Source: JASLCR01 sp964384345 | GTDB taxonomy: Bacteria; Patescibacteriota; Saccharimonadia; Saccharimonadales; Saccharimonadaceae | NCBI GenBank assembly: GCA_964384345.1 | Contig: CAYLKD010000005.1 | Span: forward strand, 1-64,000 | DNA: 64,000 nucleotides | Direction of reading: 5' to 3' | Shown: positions 16,926-26,046 of the stretch, one piece after another | Position numbering within the stretch: position 1 is the first letter of the stretch | Layout of the letters: each line of letters opens with the position of its first letter | Notes under the pieces: generated by a model | The model's input: only the letters and a program-made list of their open reading frames with translations | The model's database searches: none | What the model was told of the DNA's origin: nothing | Made by a program: the position numbers and the translations under genes

Positions 16926-19294
16926 AGCACGATAGTTTCGCCGCTCATGGGCTCCTGCGTCTCGATACCAGAAATCCGGCAGTAGAAATTGTAAGCAGAG
17001 AGATTGGATATCTCACCCTTTTCAATGTAGGGTTCAAAGAGTGGCAGCAGGAGCTCCTCATCCTTAGGGCTGCCCGTACGGAATCCAACGACTGTGCCAA
17101 CATTGGCCAGAATGATATTCACTAGTTTTTGGTCATCTTGTTGTTGAGTGCTTTGCTCGGCCATCGTCAGGAAGACTTTGTACTTCCTGGCCTCGCTGAG
17201 CATTTGCGTGAAGGATAGAGTCGCAAAGTTCTGGAACTCATCAACGTAGAGATAGAATGACTTGCGGTCTGCTTGTTTCTTTTCGGATCGTTTCAGCGCG
17301 GCGAGCTGTAGCTTGGCTAGGATCGTTATACCGAACAACATGGACGTGTCCTCCCCAAGGCGACCTTTAGAGAAGTTGCAGATCAAGATTTTACCATCCA
17401 ATATTTCATCAAAGCTAATAGTAGACTTTTCCTGTTCTAGCATTGCGCGAGCACTTGCAGAAAACAGGAAGCGTCCGATCTTGGCGGTAATACCTGCAGC
17501 CATTTTAACTTTCTGCATACTGCCGGCCTTGCCGAGCTCGTTCTTCCAGAAGGCTTTTAGATCCTCGTCCTCCAGATTCTTTATAGCTGTCTTTGCATAT
17601 TTACCATCATTCAATAGACGGAAGATCGTAAACAGTGTTGGTTTTTCCAGTGTGAGCGCTGTCTGGATTGTATTGCGGAGGATGTATTCAATGCGGTGGC
17701 CACCGCTGTCATCTTCTGAAAATATCTTGCGCATAACAGATATGACTGACTCTGTGACACGGTCTTTCTCTCGCAGCAGGTCGTTTCCTTCGAGCCCGTC
17801 AGGCAACTCGAGCAGATTGACGCCGATTGGATGGTCGAGATCATCTGGGTTTAGGTAGATAAGGTCTTTCTGCCTATTCTCTGGGATATATTCCAGTAAT
17901 TCCTCGGCAAGATCACCGTGAGGGTCGACGATAGCCAGACCTTTGCCGTTACGGATATCCTGGATGATCTGGTATTTGAGCATAGTTGTCTTGCCGCTGC
18001 CTGTTCCGCCAACAACAAACATATGTCGTTCGCGCTCTTGCCGGGTAAGTCCTATAGGCGTTTCTGAACCGTGATGCTTGTTGGTGCCAATGACTACATC
18101 AAATTCGTCATCAGTCCTCATGCTGATCGGCGCTGGTAAGGTGCGGCTATGAGAACGCACCATGCCCTCTGTCTTGATGACTCCATGCGGGAAGTGAAAT
18201 AATGCCGCAAGCTCACTAGCGCTCATCACGGAGCTATTGAACGAGAAGATCGATGATAGTCGCCGGGTAAACATATGGTTACGGTAGCCCTGAAACCACT
18301 CGCTGAAGCGGGCTTTGCGCAACGTAAGATATTGGAAGCCTGTGGTGTTCAGTGGCTCAAGTGACGATATAAAATCACTCACAAGCTTCTCTGTGCGTTC
18401 GGGTGAGCGCACGGCAAATCTAATATCTGTTTGCAGTAGTGGCTGTTCGAGCTTGGCCGCAACTTCTGCGTACATTCTTTCCTCTAGCTGCGTAAGTTCC
18501 TTCTCTTCCTTCTCTGCGAAGAGACTAGGGACCCACAGGACAAGCGCTACTGCGACGCCAACTTGCCAGCTATGCGTGAATAGTCCAACGATGAGTGATG
18601 GTATCCAAACCCAGGCGTATGCCATGGTGTAGTATCGAAGCTTACCGTCAATTTTTGCCTTACCCTTACCGAGCAATTGATTATAGATCCGCATCGCTTT
18701 CTTAGAAGAATATCTTCGCATGACAAGCTGCAAGGTGACTTTTTCGGTGTCCTTAAGCTGTGTCATGGAACCTGCGATGAATGCAATTGGATCAGTATTA
18801 GCTAGGTCCTCTTGCGGCTTGAGTGGGTACGCAAAATGTCTTGACTGTGTAACAGTGAATATACTTGGGTTGCGATCGTTTTCTAGACTTAGTTGCTTAA
18901 ACTTGAGTTCAGGTAAGTACGATGCAAGGTGTTTTTGGATACTATCGATTTCTTGCTCTGGTGCAACGATGCAATACCGAATACCGTCTTTTCTGCTACC
19001 GGTAATCTCTAGAGAAACCGCGTCATATTTTCCGAGTTGCTGTTGCAGAACAGATATGAGGTTTTGGGTACTTCCAGGATGTACCTCTGATCTCTTCGGC
19101 GGAATAATTTCAAGAGTGGCTAACTGGCTGCTTCTGAATAATGCACGAATGTTTGCCACTATGGCTAGGATAGGACTAACTACAATTCTCCACAGAATGA
19201 TCGCAATTATTGCTATGAGGACGCTGTTAACAACCGCCTCGAATGGAGTGTCTCCAAAGATCTTAACGAGTAGTGATGGTTGCTGCGTATCCAT
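16922..19294 (-). CDS. membrane-anchored TraD/HerA-type ATPase (T4SS coupling-protein-like)
   Basis: The 790-aa protein begins with a hydrophobic helix (residues 20-45), has a second membrane pair near 225-255, then a FtsK/HerA/VirD4 ATPase. Walker A is GGTGSGKTT near 428, followed by GLAIVDPHGDLAEELLEYIP. Walker B YVDEFQNF is near 683, followed by LSEARKYKVFLTMAEQSTQQ, as in TraM-recognition domains. Such proteins pump DNA through a conjugation channel or act in mobile elements. No mating-pair or relaxase genes are in the window, so transfer in cis is unproven. GGGAG precedes its ATG. It is divergent from the serine recombinase, suggesting one mobile module. Confidence 0.8.
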   Translation of the reverse strand: MDTQQPSLLVKIFGDTPFEAVVNSVLIAIIAIILWRIVVSPILAIVANIRALFRSSQLATLEIIPPKRSEVHPGSTQNLISVLQQQLGKYDAVSLEITGSRKDGIRYCIVAPEQEIDSIQKHLASYLPELKFKQLSLENDRNPSIFTVTQSRHFAYPLKPQEDLANTDPIAFIAGSMTQLKDTEKVTLQLVMRRYSSKKAMRIYNQLLGKGKAKIDGKLRYYTMAYAWVWIPSLIVGLFTHSWQVGVAVALVLWVPSLFAEKEEKELTQLEERMYAEVAAKLEQPLLQTDIRFAVRSPERTEKLVSDFISSLEPLNTTGFQYLTLRKARFSEWFQGYRNHMFTRRLSSIFSFNSSVMSASELAALFHFPHGVIKTEGMVRSHSRTLPAPISMRTDDEFDVVIGTNKHHGSETPIGLTRQERERHMFVVGGTGSGKTTMLKYQIIQDIRNGKGLAIVDPHGDLAEELLEYIPENRQKDLIYLNPDDLDHPIGVNLLELPDGLEGNDLLREKDRVTESVISVMRKIFSEDDSGGHRIEYILRNTIQTALTLEKPTLFTIFRLLNDGKYAKTAIKNLEDEDLKAFWKNELGKAGSMQKVKMAAGITAKIGRFLFSASARAMLEQEKSTISFDEILDGKILICNFSKGRLGEDTSMLFGITILAKLQLAALKRSEKKQADRKSFYLYVDEFQNFATLSFTQMLSEARKYKVFLTMAEQSTQQQDDQKLVNIILANVGTVVGFRTGSPKDEELLLPLFEPYIEKGEISNLSAYNFYCRISGIETQEPMSGETIVL

Positions 19295-19414
19295 GCGTCT
19301 CCCGGTGTCAGTAAGTCCCTGACTATTCCTATAGTAACTGTTTGTCCACCGCTGGCAAAGGCCTTTGTTTCTGGAGGATAATTGTTATGGACGGTAACTA
19401 AGGTTGAAGGAGGA

Positions 19415-20843
19415 ATGATGGCATACATAAAGACTGTCACACTCGCTCGTGTATCGAGCAGGTCGCAGGAAGAAGAAGGCTACTCGCTTGACGCACAACT
19501 CAAACTACTCAGGCAGTATTGCAGTGAACGTAAGCTCGATGTCATTAAGGAGTTTCGTATATCTGAGACGGCATCAAAGAATGAGCAACGCACCGTGTTT
19601 CATGAGATGTTGCGTTATATAAAGCAGAGCAACATCACGAATTTAGTCGTTGAAAAGACGGACAGGCTTACGCGGAATTTCAGAGATGCGGTTGTTGTCG
19701 ATGATTGGCTGGAGGTCGACCAGCGCCGCGTACTCCATATGGTTAAAGAGGGATTGGTTATCCATAAATACTCTCGATCCGACACAAAACTCATGTGGAA
19801 TATCTATTTATCGTTTGCTAAGAAATATACCGACAACTTGCGAGAAGAGGCAATGAAAGGTTGGCAAGAGAAACTTGCTCAAGGCTGGATGCCCGCAGTG
19901 CCGCCTCATGGATATAAAACTGCCATTGAGGACAGTAAGAAAATTCATGTGATAGATGAAGAGCGTGCGTTTTTGGTTGAGCGAGCATTTAGGTTATATC
20001 TTGAACCCGGTCAAAACATCCAGACAGTAACGGAAGAGGTTACATCTATAGGCTTGGTTAGTCGGAAAAACAAGCCTCTCACCCAGAGCGCAATTCATAA
20101 AATGTTGCGGAACCCATTCTATGTAGGAACGATTCGCTTTAATGGCCAGGATTATCCAGGCGCGCATGAGCCATTACTGAGCACTGATCTATTTCGAGCG
20201 GTTCAGCTAAAGCTTGGTGAGCGACATCAGACAAAGATAATTCGACACAACCCGTTGTTTAAGGGCGTATTGAGGTGCGAAGACTGTGGTGCTGTTGTCA
20301 CCTGGCAATGTCAGAAAGGCCGATATTACGGAAGCTGTCAGCGTCGTACGGGAGATTGTAAGGGACGACGGCTACTGCGCGAAGACAGACTGGAAGAGAG
20401 TTTACTTACCCGTTTGGGCGAGATTGATGAGGGGAGTCTTGGCCCTAAACGTCTGCACGCACTCATCGAGATACTGCATCTCAGACAACAGCCCTATATC
20501 GGGGACCATCGTCTGCTAGTTATGAAGACGATCAAACAACAGATTAATAGAATGGAGCGCATGGAGGACTCTCTTGTATGATGACAAGCTATCGAATCTC
20601 ATAAGCGAGCAAAGGTACAAGCAGAAGGTCGATAAACTACACGACGAACTCGACTACTTACGCATGCGTCTTGATCGTCTTGAGCTAGTAGAATCGCAAA
20701 CTCCAGTTGCCAATGATAAGCCGACGTCACTCTCGGGCCTTTATGTGAGTGAGTCTAAGATAGGTAAGCGAATAATTATGCAAAAATTATTCAAGATAAC
20801 CACAAGGGGTGGCTTACCCTTGTTTGTGCCTGTAAAAAATTAG
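19415..20843 (+). pseudogene. large serine recombinase/integrase, frameshifted near the C-terminus
   Basis: From the ATG at 19415 (AAGGAGG just upstream) the protein shows the resolvase domain VTLARVSSRSQEEEGYSLDAQ with the catalytic Ser at residue 14, VEKTDRLTRNFRDAV, the Recombinase domain (PPHGYKT, GTIRFNGQDYPG) and a zinc-ribbon domain with CEDCG and later Cys residues. Frame 2 stops at 20581, while the coiled-coil end (YDDKLSNLISEQRYKQKV) continues in another frame to 20843. One extra base in GACTCTCTT at 20567-20575 explains the break. It would integrate or excise the island between att sites. If the lesion is real the element may be immobilised. Confidence 0.88.
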
Positions 20844-20855
20844 CATTTTTCGTGG

Positions 20856-20861
20856 TATTAT
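20856..20861 (+). promoter_or_regulatory. -10 box, leaderless XRE regulator
   Basis: TATTAT lies 6 nt before the ATG at 20868 with no ribosome-binding site between. Confidence 0.45.
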
Positions 20862-20867
20862 TGTCTG

Positions 20868-21083
20868 ATGAGCGATACTGAGTTTCTTGATCAAATTTCC
20901 GCTAGTCTTTCGAAGATTCGTAAGCAACAGCGCTATACACAGCGTGAGGTTGCTGAACTGGCCGGTCTCAATCCTAATTACTATGCAAAAGTTGAGCGTG
21001 GCGACAGTATACCGTCACTGAAAACAATCTATAAGATCGCAAAGGCACTCAAGGTTTCCGCTACTGATATCGTCGGTTTCTAG
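20868..21083 (+). CDS. XRE-family helix-turn-helix regulator, 71 aa
   Basis: The whole protein is one HTH_3 domain: ISASLSKIRKQQRYTQREVA, AGLNPNYYAKVERGDSIPS (recognition helix and following turn) and IYKIAKALKVSATDIVGF. Stand-alone XRE proteins of this size act as DNA-binding repressors for restriction systems and integrative elements. Lying just after the recombinase, it may control the element or the RM operon, whose promoter has an inverted repeat; no direct evidence links them. Its stop overlaps the convergent 67-aa gene by four bases. Confidence 0.85.
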   Translation: MSDTEFLDQISASLSKIRKQQRYTQREVAELAGLNPNYYAKVERGDSIPSLKTIYKIAKALKVSATDIVGF

Positions 21084-21283
21084 TTCGCGGAGTTTTGGTT
21101 TTTGAACTCGTCCATCTCTTTATGGAGGAGTTCTTCGTCGACACGACCAAGCTCACGGTACATTAGCTTCATCTTGATGAGCATCTGTCGTGCATATTTA
21201 GGATTGGCATTTTCTGGATCATTTTTCTCCAGGTCACGTACCATTGTCGCAATATCTTCATCTGTTGGGACGTATCCAGTCAT
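21080..21283 (-). CDS. small acidic hypothetical protein, 67 aa
   Basis: I do not recognise this protein. It is soluble, predicted helical and rich in Glu, Asp and Lys (TMVRDLEKNDPENANPKYAR, then VDEELLHKEMDEFKNQ). The ATG at 21283 is preferred to the one two codons earlier because a TATACT on the minus strand (21290-21295) then lies 6 nt upstream, the spacing seen at other starts here. It is convergent with the XRE gene and follows the membrane-anchored endonuclease gene. Confidence 0.55.
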   Translation of the reverse strand: MTGYVPTDEDIATMVRDLEKNDPENANPKYARQMLIKMKLMYRELGRVDEELLHKEMDEFKNQNSAN

Positions 21284-21285
21284 AT

Positions 21286-21903
21286 TCATAGTATAGCACC
21301 TCTGTTAGTGCGGCTAGCTTCGTAAATCCATTCGGATAATGCCTCACGGTCAATAAGAGGGATCTGATTATCTTTTGCCAGCATTCGTGCGGGATTTGAA
21401 TACGTACTATTTGTTATTACCATCGCCCGATCACATTTGTATCTAGTTAGTGCGGTATATGCTTGACGCACGGCTTCGGCTTTGACGGGGCTGTTGTATC
21501 GTTTTGCTTGGATGCCCCAAGTTACGCCATCTTTTTTAGCGATAATATCAACACCGAGATCATATTTTTCTGTGAGCTGTATATTCGTATAGCCTCTTTT
21601 TCGTAGCAAGTCGGCGAGTTAGCGCTCGAACTCAAGACCGTCCATAGTATCAACGGCAGCAACGGTAATCGCATCGTACATATGTTTCTTACGCAGTGCA
21701 CGGTGCACGAATAGGCTAATTACGAGCAATAGAGTCATGGCAGCAACAGCTATCGCCATCGGCAGGCCGTAGGGGTATTGTTCGGTAAGGTCTTTTGCAT
21801 GGGCGTAGACATACGCAAACACGGCTAGGGTCAGTATGCCAATCAGGCCACCAAGCTCATCATTTTGTTTTCGGTATCGTCGTTTTTTGTAGTATCGCGC
21901 CAT
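21286..21903 (-). pseudogene. membrane-anchored Mrr-like restriction endonuclease with an in-frame stop
   Basis: Two minus-strand frames lie in the same phase, separated by one TAA (21619-21621). The upstream part (94 aa) has a basic N-terminus, two membrane helices and ends TMDGLEFER. The downstream part reads LADLLRKRGYTNIQ, then DLGVDIIAKKDGVTWGIQAKRY, the D...QxK motif of Mrr-type endonucleases. In this family the two parts form one protein with ...MDGxEFExxLAxLLxxxGY, so the TAA probably replaces a Tyr codon. GAGGAG precedes the ATG. It may be decayed, miscalled or suppressed. As a restriction gene it fits the island. Confidence 0.8.
21290..21295 (-). promoter_or_regulatory. -10 box of the 67-aa gene
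   Basis: Minus-strand TATACT lies 6 nt before the ATG at 21283, inside the end of the preceding gene. Confidence 0.4.
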
Positions 21904-22016
21904 AGTCTTCTCCTCGAGTATAAAAGTTAAGATTCTTCCGATATTAATTCTTCGATCGCCGCATCAATCCGCACTAGCCCCTCGAGTAAAGAGTTCCATG
22001 TTTGGTCAACGTGGGT

Positions 22017-22061
22017 CACCACGAAAATAGCTCATCCAACGGATGGGCTTTTTTCGTGGTG
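22017..22061. terminator. bidirectional double-stem terminator
   Basis: An outer stem CACCACGAAAA / TTTTCGTGGTG encloses an inner hairpin (AGCTCATCC / GGATGGGCT) ending in a T-run. A-rich and T-rich arms allow termination in both directions. Confidence 0.75.
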
Positions 22062-22168
22062 AATTGCCATGGCCAATTTCGAACCCGGAGTTCGCTAACT
22101 AGTCGAACACCCCAGTCATAGCGGGCGTGTCGATTAGATATACCTAGGTATTCTCCGTGAGGCAACCA

Positions 22169-22196
22169 AAATACCACTCCAAAAGGAGTGGTATTT
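22169..22196. terminator. perfect 12-bp terminator after rhlE
   Basis: AAATACCACTCC pairs with GGAGTGGTATTT around an AAAA loop, 23 nt beyond the rhlE stop. The symmetric A/T ends make it usable in both directions. Confidence 0.75.
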
Positions 22197-22219
22197 GACT
22201 AAGCTTCAAGATGCTTCAG

Positions 22220-23440
22220 TTAACGGTTCATGTGTTGTTTAACGAATGTTAACGCAGTTCCACCCTTACCGGCACGACCAGTGCGACCGATACGGTGAAC
22301 ATAATCATCGTAGCTTTGCGGAATATCAAAGTTGATCACATGGCTAACATTTGGAATGTCGAGTCCACGAGCTGCAACGTCAGTAGCAACCAATACCTTG
22401 GTGCGATTGTTCTTAAAGTCAGTCAACGCACGGTTGCGCTGGCTCTGTGACTTGTTGCCGTGAATCGCGCTTGAGCGAATGCCGAGACGTTCGAGGTTGT
22501 CTGACAATCGTTGGACACCAAATTTGGTTTCACCAAAGACGATGACACGGTCAAACTCTTCGCTACTCAGCATAGCGACGAGTAATTCGCGTTTGTGATC
22601 AATATCAGTGTAATTAACGACATCTTGGTAGATGTGATCGTTCGTTTCACTGACTTTGACAGAGATAAGCTCAGGGCTTTTCATGAAATCGTTGACGATC
22701 GCACGGATGCCGTCACTAAATGTCGCGCTAAAACAAAGCGTCTGACGATCAGCGGGCAAACGAGACGCGATTTCGCGGATGTCATTCACAAATCCCATAT
22801 CGAGCATGCGGTCAGCCTCGTCAAGGACAAATGTCGTGACGGTGTCGAGCTTCAATGTGCCGCGCTGGATGTGATCTTTGAGACGACCCGGTGTGCCGAT
22901 GATGACATGCGGTCGACGTGACAGTGCACGTAACTGCGAGGTGATATTGACGCCACCAACACAAATTGCAGAGAACAGCTTCATGCCATTTGAAAATTTG
23001 CGGAATTCATCATCAATTTGCTGTGCAAGTTCGCGAGTCGGCGCCATGATCAAAACAGATCCAGGGGTTCGTTCTTTGTAAAGCTTGTTTAGAATCGGCA
23101 ATAAGAACGCTGCCGTTTTACCGGTACCGGTGTTTGCAAGCCCGATCACATCTTTGCCTTCCATAGCAAGAGGGATTGTCTGGTCTTGGATTGCACTAGG
23201 TGCGGTAAATTTGGCGAATTCAAGATTTTTCTCGATAATATCGACAAGTTCAAAGTCACTAAACTGGTGTTTTGGTTCGTAGGCTACTTCGGTTGCAGCC
23301 GATACGACAGTTCGGTTGACAAACTTCGACGGGTGAATCGTTGAAGCGCTACGGTTGTTTTTTCTTACTGGTCCGCGGCGTCCGCCGCCTCCAGAGCGTT
23401 GTTGTGAGCCCGCGTGAAACGAGCGTGTTCGTTGTTGCAT
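22220..23440 (-). CDS. rhlE: DEAD-box RNA helicase, RhlE-like
   Basis: The 406-aa protein has a basic Gly/Arg/Ser-rich N-terminus of about 55 residues, then the full DEAD-box core. It shows a Q motif (FTAPSAIQDQTIPLA), motif I ANTGTGKT, PTRELA, TPGRL, DEADRMLDMGF, SATF and HRIGRTGRAGKGG. It ends soon after motif VI, so it is a short RhlE type. Such helicases remodel rRNA and mRNA in ribosome assembly and turnover. AAAGG stands five bases before the ATG. It is a single-gene unit with a terminator downstream and is outside the mobile island. Confidence 0.92.
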   Translation of the reverse strand: MQQRTRSFHAGSQQRSGGGGRRGPVRKNNRSASTIHPSKFVNRTVVSAATEVAYEPKHQFSDFELVDIIEKNLEFAKFTAPSAIQDQTIPLAMEGKDVIGLANTGTGKTAAFLLPILNKLYKERTPGSVLIMAPTRELAQQIDDEFRKFSNGMKLFSAICVGGVNITSQLRALSRRPHVIIGTPGRLKDHIQRGTLKLDTVTTFVLDEADRMLDMGFVNDIREIASRLPADRQTLCFSATFSDGIRAIVNDFMKSPELISVKVSETNDHIYQDVVNYTDIDHKRELLVAMLSSEEFDRVIVFGETKFGVQRLSDNLERLGIRSSAIHGNKSQSQRNRALTDFKNNRTKVLVATDVAARGLDIPNVSHVINFDIPQSYDDYVHRIGRTGRAGKGGTALTFVKQHMNR

Positions 23441-23605
23441 ATAAACCTTTCGTTCATCTGAAACATGATGAATCGCCAGAACTAAAGGTGAGCATCCATC
23501 CGAATTTTATGTACAAGAGACGTAAAACTAACCCCATTGTAGCCCATAATTCTTGTTACGTCAAGTTGCGGGAACTGTTAGTGATCTGTACGCGCTCGAC
23601 TAATG

Positions 23606-23611
23606 TAGACT
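23606..23611 (+). promoter_or_regulatory. -10 box, leaderless GH5 gene
   Basis: TAGACT lies 6 nt before the ATG at 23618; there is no Shine-Dalgarno sequence. Confidence 0.4.
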
Positions 23612-23617
23612 ATAGCT

Positions 23618-24568
23618 ATGCAAGGAATCAATCTCGGAGGCTGGATCATACCGGAGCGGTGGATGTCACCGTCCCTATTTGCGGGGACTGACGCGGTTGA
23701 TCTCTATAGTCTTCTTGGACGTTCAGACGGTATGTCTCGCTACCAAAAACACCTTGATGAATGGATAACTGAAAAAGACTTTGCATGGCTTGCCGAGCAT
23801 AACATCCAGCTGTTACGGCTGCCTGTTGGATTTTGGGCAGTTTCTAGTGACAAACATTACCCCGATATCTCAAGCACAGTAGATTGGGCATTTGCTATGG
23901 CAAAAAAGTACCATATGCAGCTTCTCCTTGATTTTCACGGAGCAAAAGGCTCGCAAAATGGCCACGATCATAGCGGGCGAATCGGTGCAGTTAGTTGGTG
24001 GCAACAGCAAAAGCATGCTCACGAAACGCTGATCGCGCTCGCACGGCGCTACGGCAAAGAACCAGTGCTGTGGGGGATCGAACTCATCAATGAACCCGCA
24101 ATCGGCTTGCGGTATTTTTCGCTGCTGCATTTTTATCGCCGAGCATACCGAGATCTTAGAGAGGTGCTACCAGCTGGAACAAAAATAGTGTTTCACGATG
24201 GATTCATGCCGCTACTGTTGAGTGGGGCACTCTGGCCTCGACAATCACACCCAGTGGTAATGGATATGCATTTATACGGCTTACCGGCGGTATTTGCATC
24301 AAATATGCGCGTCTATACATTCTTTCAGCGTCTGTATTTCACATTAATCATTGTGCTTTGCCGAATGAATCAGGATGTCATGATCGGCGAGTGGAGCGGA
24401 GTGTTGCCACAGCGTTTATTTGATCAATATCCCGAAGAGCAGCACATTGCGCTGGTGATTGAGAATATCGCTCGTCAAAAACAGCTCTTTCATGGCACGG
24501 TCGCTACATGCTATTGGAATTACAAAACTGAAGCTGACGGCGTCTGGAATTACCGCTCACTTGAGTAA
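23618..24568 (+). CDS. glycoside hydrolase family 5, exo-beta-glucanase-like
   Basis: The 316-aa protein starts NLGGWIIPERWMSPSLF, the N-terminal signature of GH5 exo-1,3-beta-glucanases, and continues with LLRLPVGFWAV, LLDFHGAKGSQNGHDHSGR, the acid/base Glu in INEP near residue 159 and the nucleophile Glu in IGEWSG near 257. No signal peptide is visible, so it probably acts in the cytoplasm or leaves by an unrecognised route. It would release glucose from beta-glucans or related glycosides. The gene stands just before pyk-pgk-tpiA on the same strand, consistent with feeding sugars into glycolysis; subfamily and substrate are inferred. Confidence 0.85.
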   Translation: MQGINLGGWIIPERWMSPSLFAGTDAVDLYSLLGRSDGMSRYQKHLDEWITEKDFAWLAEHNIQLLRLPVGFWAVSSDKHYPDISSTVDWAFAMAKKYHMQLLLDFHGAKGSQNGHDHSGRIGAVSWWQQQKHAHETLIALARRYGKEPVLWGIELINEPAIGLRYFSLLHFYRRAYRDLREVLPAGTKIVFHDGFMPLLLSGALWPRQSHPVVMDMHLYGLPAVFASNMRVYTFFQRLYFTLIIVLCRMNQDVMIGEWSGVLPQRLFDQYPEEQHIALVIENIARQKQLFHGTVATCYWNYKTEADGVWNYRSLE

Positions 24569-24587
24569 ATAAGATCTGTAAACGTGC

Positions 24588-24596
24588 TACGATACT
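24588..24596 (+). promoter_or_regulatory. -10 region of pyk
   Basis: TACGATACT contains two overlapping -10-like hexamers, 6 to 9 nt before the pyk ATG at 24603; no Shine-Dalgarno sequence is present. Confidence 0.4.
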
Positions 24597-24602
24597 AGTA
24601 CT

Positions 24603-26027
24603 ATGACACCAATTTTTAAACGCTCGAAAATACTTGCAACCCTTGGTCCACGATCGGATAGCTATGAGACAATCGAAGCACTGGCATATGCTGGGGTGAA
24701 CGGCTTTCGGCTAAATTTCAGCCATGCTACATTCGAGCAGGCAGATACACTAGTTCCACTCATTCGAAAAGCGAGCCAAAAACATGGCAAGCCTGTCGCC
24801 ATACTTCAGGACCTGCAGGGTCCAAAAATACGTCTTGGAATGCTGAAGGACAATCACCTCGATGTCAAAAAAGATGATGTACTGACTCTTGATTACGCCG
24901 CAGAACACGATGCCATGACCTTACCAGTGCAGTATAACTTGGCCGAAAAAGTGAAAGCTGGCGAATCGATTTATTTATTTGATGGAAAAATTCGCGGCGA
25001 AGTGATTGACATCGTCTCGGAAACAGCCATCACGGTAAAAGTGATGAACGACGGGTTCCTCATGAGTAAAAAAGGAATTAATCTTCCGGATACCGATTTT
25101 GGTGGCGATATATTGACGCCAAAAGACATTGCTGACATTGAGTATGGGGCCGATAAAGATTTTGACTACGTGTCTCTCAGTTTCGTGCAAAGCGCCGATG
25201 ATATCCATAATCTGCGCCAAATGCTGGTCGGACTTGGCTCAAAGGCGCAGGTGATCGCAAAAATCGAAACGAAGGCCGCAATAGAGGACAAAATGCTTGT
25301 AGAGATTGTCCGCGCAAGTGATGGGGTCATGGTTGCTCGCGGCGATTTGGCCGTAGAAGCCGGCGCTGAGGTAGTGCCGATCGTCCAACGCCGAATCATT
25401 GCGCTCTGCCGCAAATACGGCAAGCTGAGCATCGTTGCAACTCAGATGATGGCTAGCATGGTTGATGCTCCAGAGCCAACCCGCGCCGAAGTCAGTGATA
25501 TTGCGAATGCGGTGATTCAGGGTGCGGATACGTTGATGTTATCAGATGAAACCGCCAATGGCTCGTATCCACTCGAAACCGTCGAAGCTATGAAAAGGGT
25601 GATTTTATATACACAGGAACATGTCACTGTTGCGCCAGTGTCTGATCGAGTCGCGAGTGATGACAAAGTTCGTCAAGATGCGATCAGTGAAGCTGCGGTA
25701 CTTCTTGCCGAACAAGTCGGAGCAGTCGCTATTGTTGCCGAAACAAAAACGGGTTCAACAGCGGCGAACATTGCTGCAGTTCGGCCAAACCTACCTATTG
25801 TCAGCGTGACGAGTGACCTCACGGCCGCTCAGCAACTCGCATTGAGCTATGCGAACAAGAGTTTTGTACGCCCAGATGGTGAAAAAGCCGGTCTGAGTCT
25901 TGCTCGTGAATTAAAAGAACAAGGATTTTTTGGCAGTAATGAAACAATTACAGCCGTGATTGTTAGTGGTCGTCAGCCAGGTCTGCATGGAGCGACCGAT
26001 ACTATCAAAGTACGTGTGCTAGAATAG
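24603..26027 (+). CDS. pyk: pyruvate kinase
   Basis: This 474-aa enzyme converts phosphoenolpyruvate and ADP to pyruvate and ATP. It shows KILATLGPRSDSYETIEAL, FRLNFSHA, LQDLQGPKIRLG, the active-site region VIAKIETKAAIE near residue 220, MVARGDLAVEAG, VATQMMASM and ADTLMLSDETANGSYPLE, and has the C-terminal domain. It is complete. The gene leads a glycolytic block with pgk 19 nt downstream and tpiA after that, so three lower-glycolysis steps are co-expressed, a likely main ATP source in this reduced metabolism. Confidence 0.97.
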   Translation: MTPIFKRSKILATLGPRSDSYETIEALAYAGVNGFRLNFSHATFEQADTLVPLIRKASQKHGKPVAILQDLQGPKIRLGMLKDNHLDVKKDDVLTLDYAAEHDAMTLPVQYNLAEKVKAGESIYLFDGKIRGEVIDIVSETAITVKVMNDGFLMSKKGINLPDTDFGGDILTPKDIADIEYGADKDFDYVSLSFVQSADDIHNLRQMLVGLGSKAQVIAKIETKAAIEDKMLVEIVRASDGVMVARGDLAVEAGAEVVPIVQRRIIALCRKYGKLSIVATQMMASMVDAPEPTRAEVSDIANAVIQGADTLMLSDETANGSYPLETVEAMKRVILYTQEHVTVAPVSDRVASDDKVRQDAISEAAVLLAEQVGAVAIVAETKTGSTAANIAAVRPNLPIVSVTSDLTAAQQLALSYANKSFVRPDGEKAGLSLARELKEQGFFGSNETITAVIVSGRQPGLHGATDTIKVRVLE

Positions 26028-26046
26028 CAGTAGAAAAGAGGGTGGG

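Larger units (their letters stand above)
21904..22219. other. intergenic interval with two bidirectional terminators
   Basis: No coding frame is supported. It contains a double-stem hairpin (22017-22061) and a perfect 12-bp hairpin (22169-22196). The stretch 22068-22160 has short inverted repeats, including GTTCG...CGAAC, but folds into no recognised RNA. This is the likely right boundary zone of the island, though I see no attachment-site repeat. Confidence 0.6.

Noticed and set aside
22068..22160. tRNA remnant or att site at the right end of the island
   Set aside because: Short inverted repeats and a GTTCG motif are present, but no cloverleaf folds and no matching direct repeat is seen near 3 kb.
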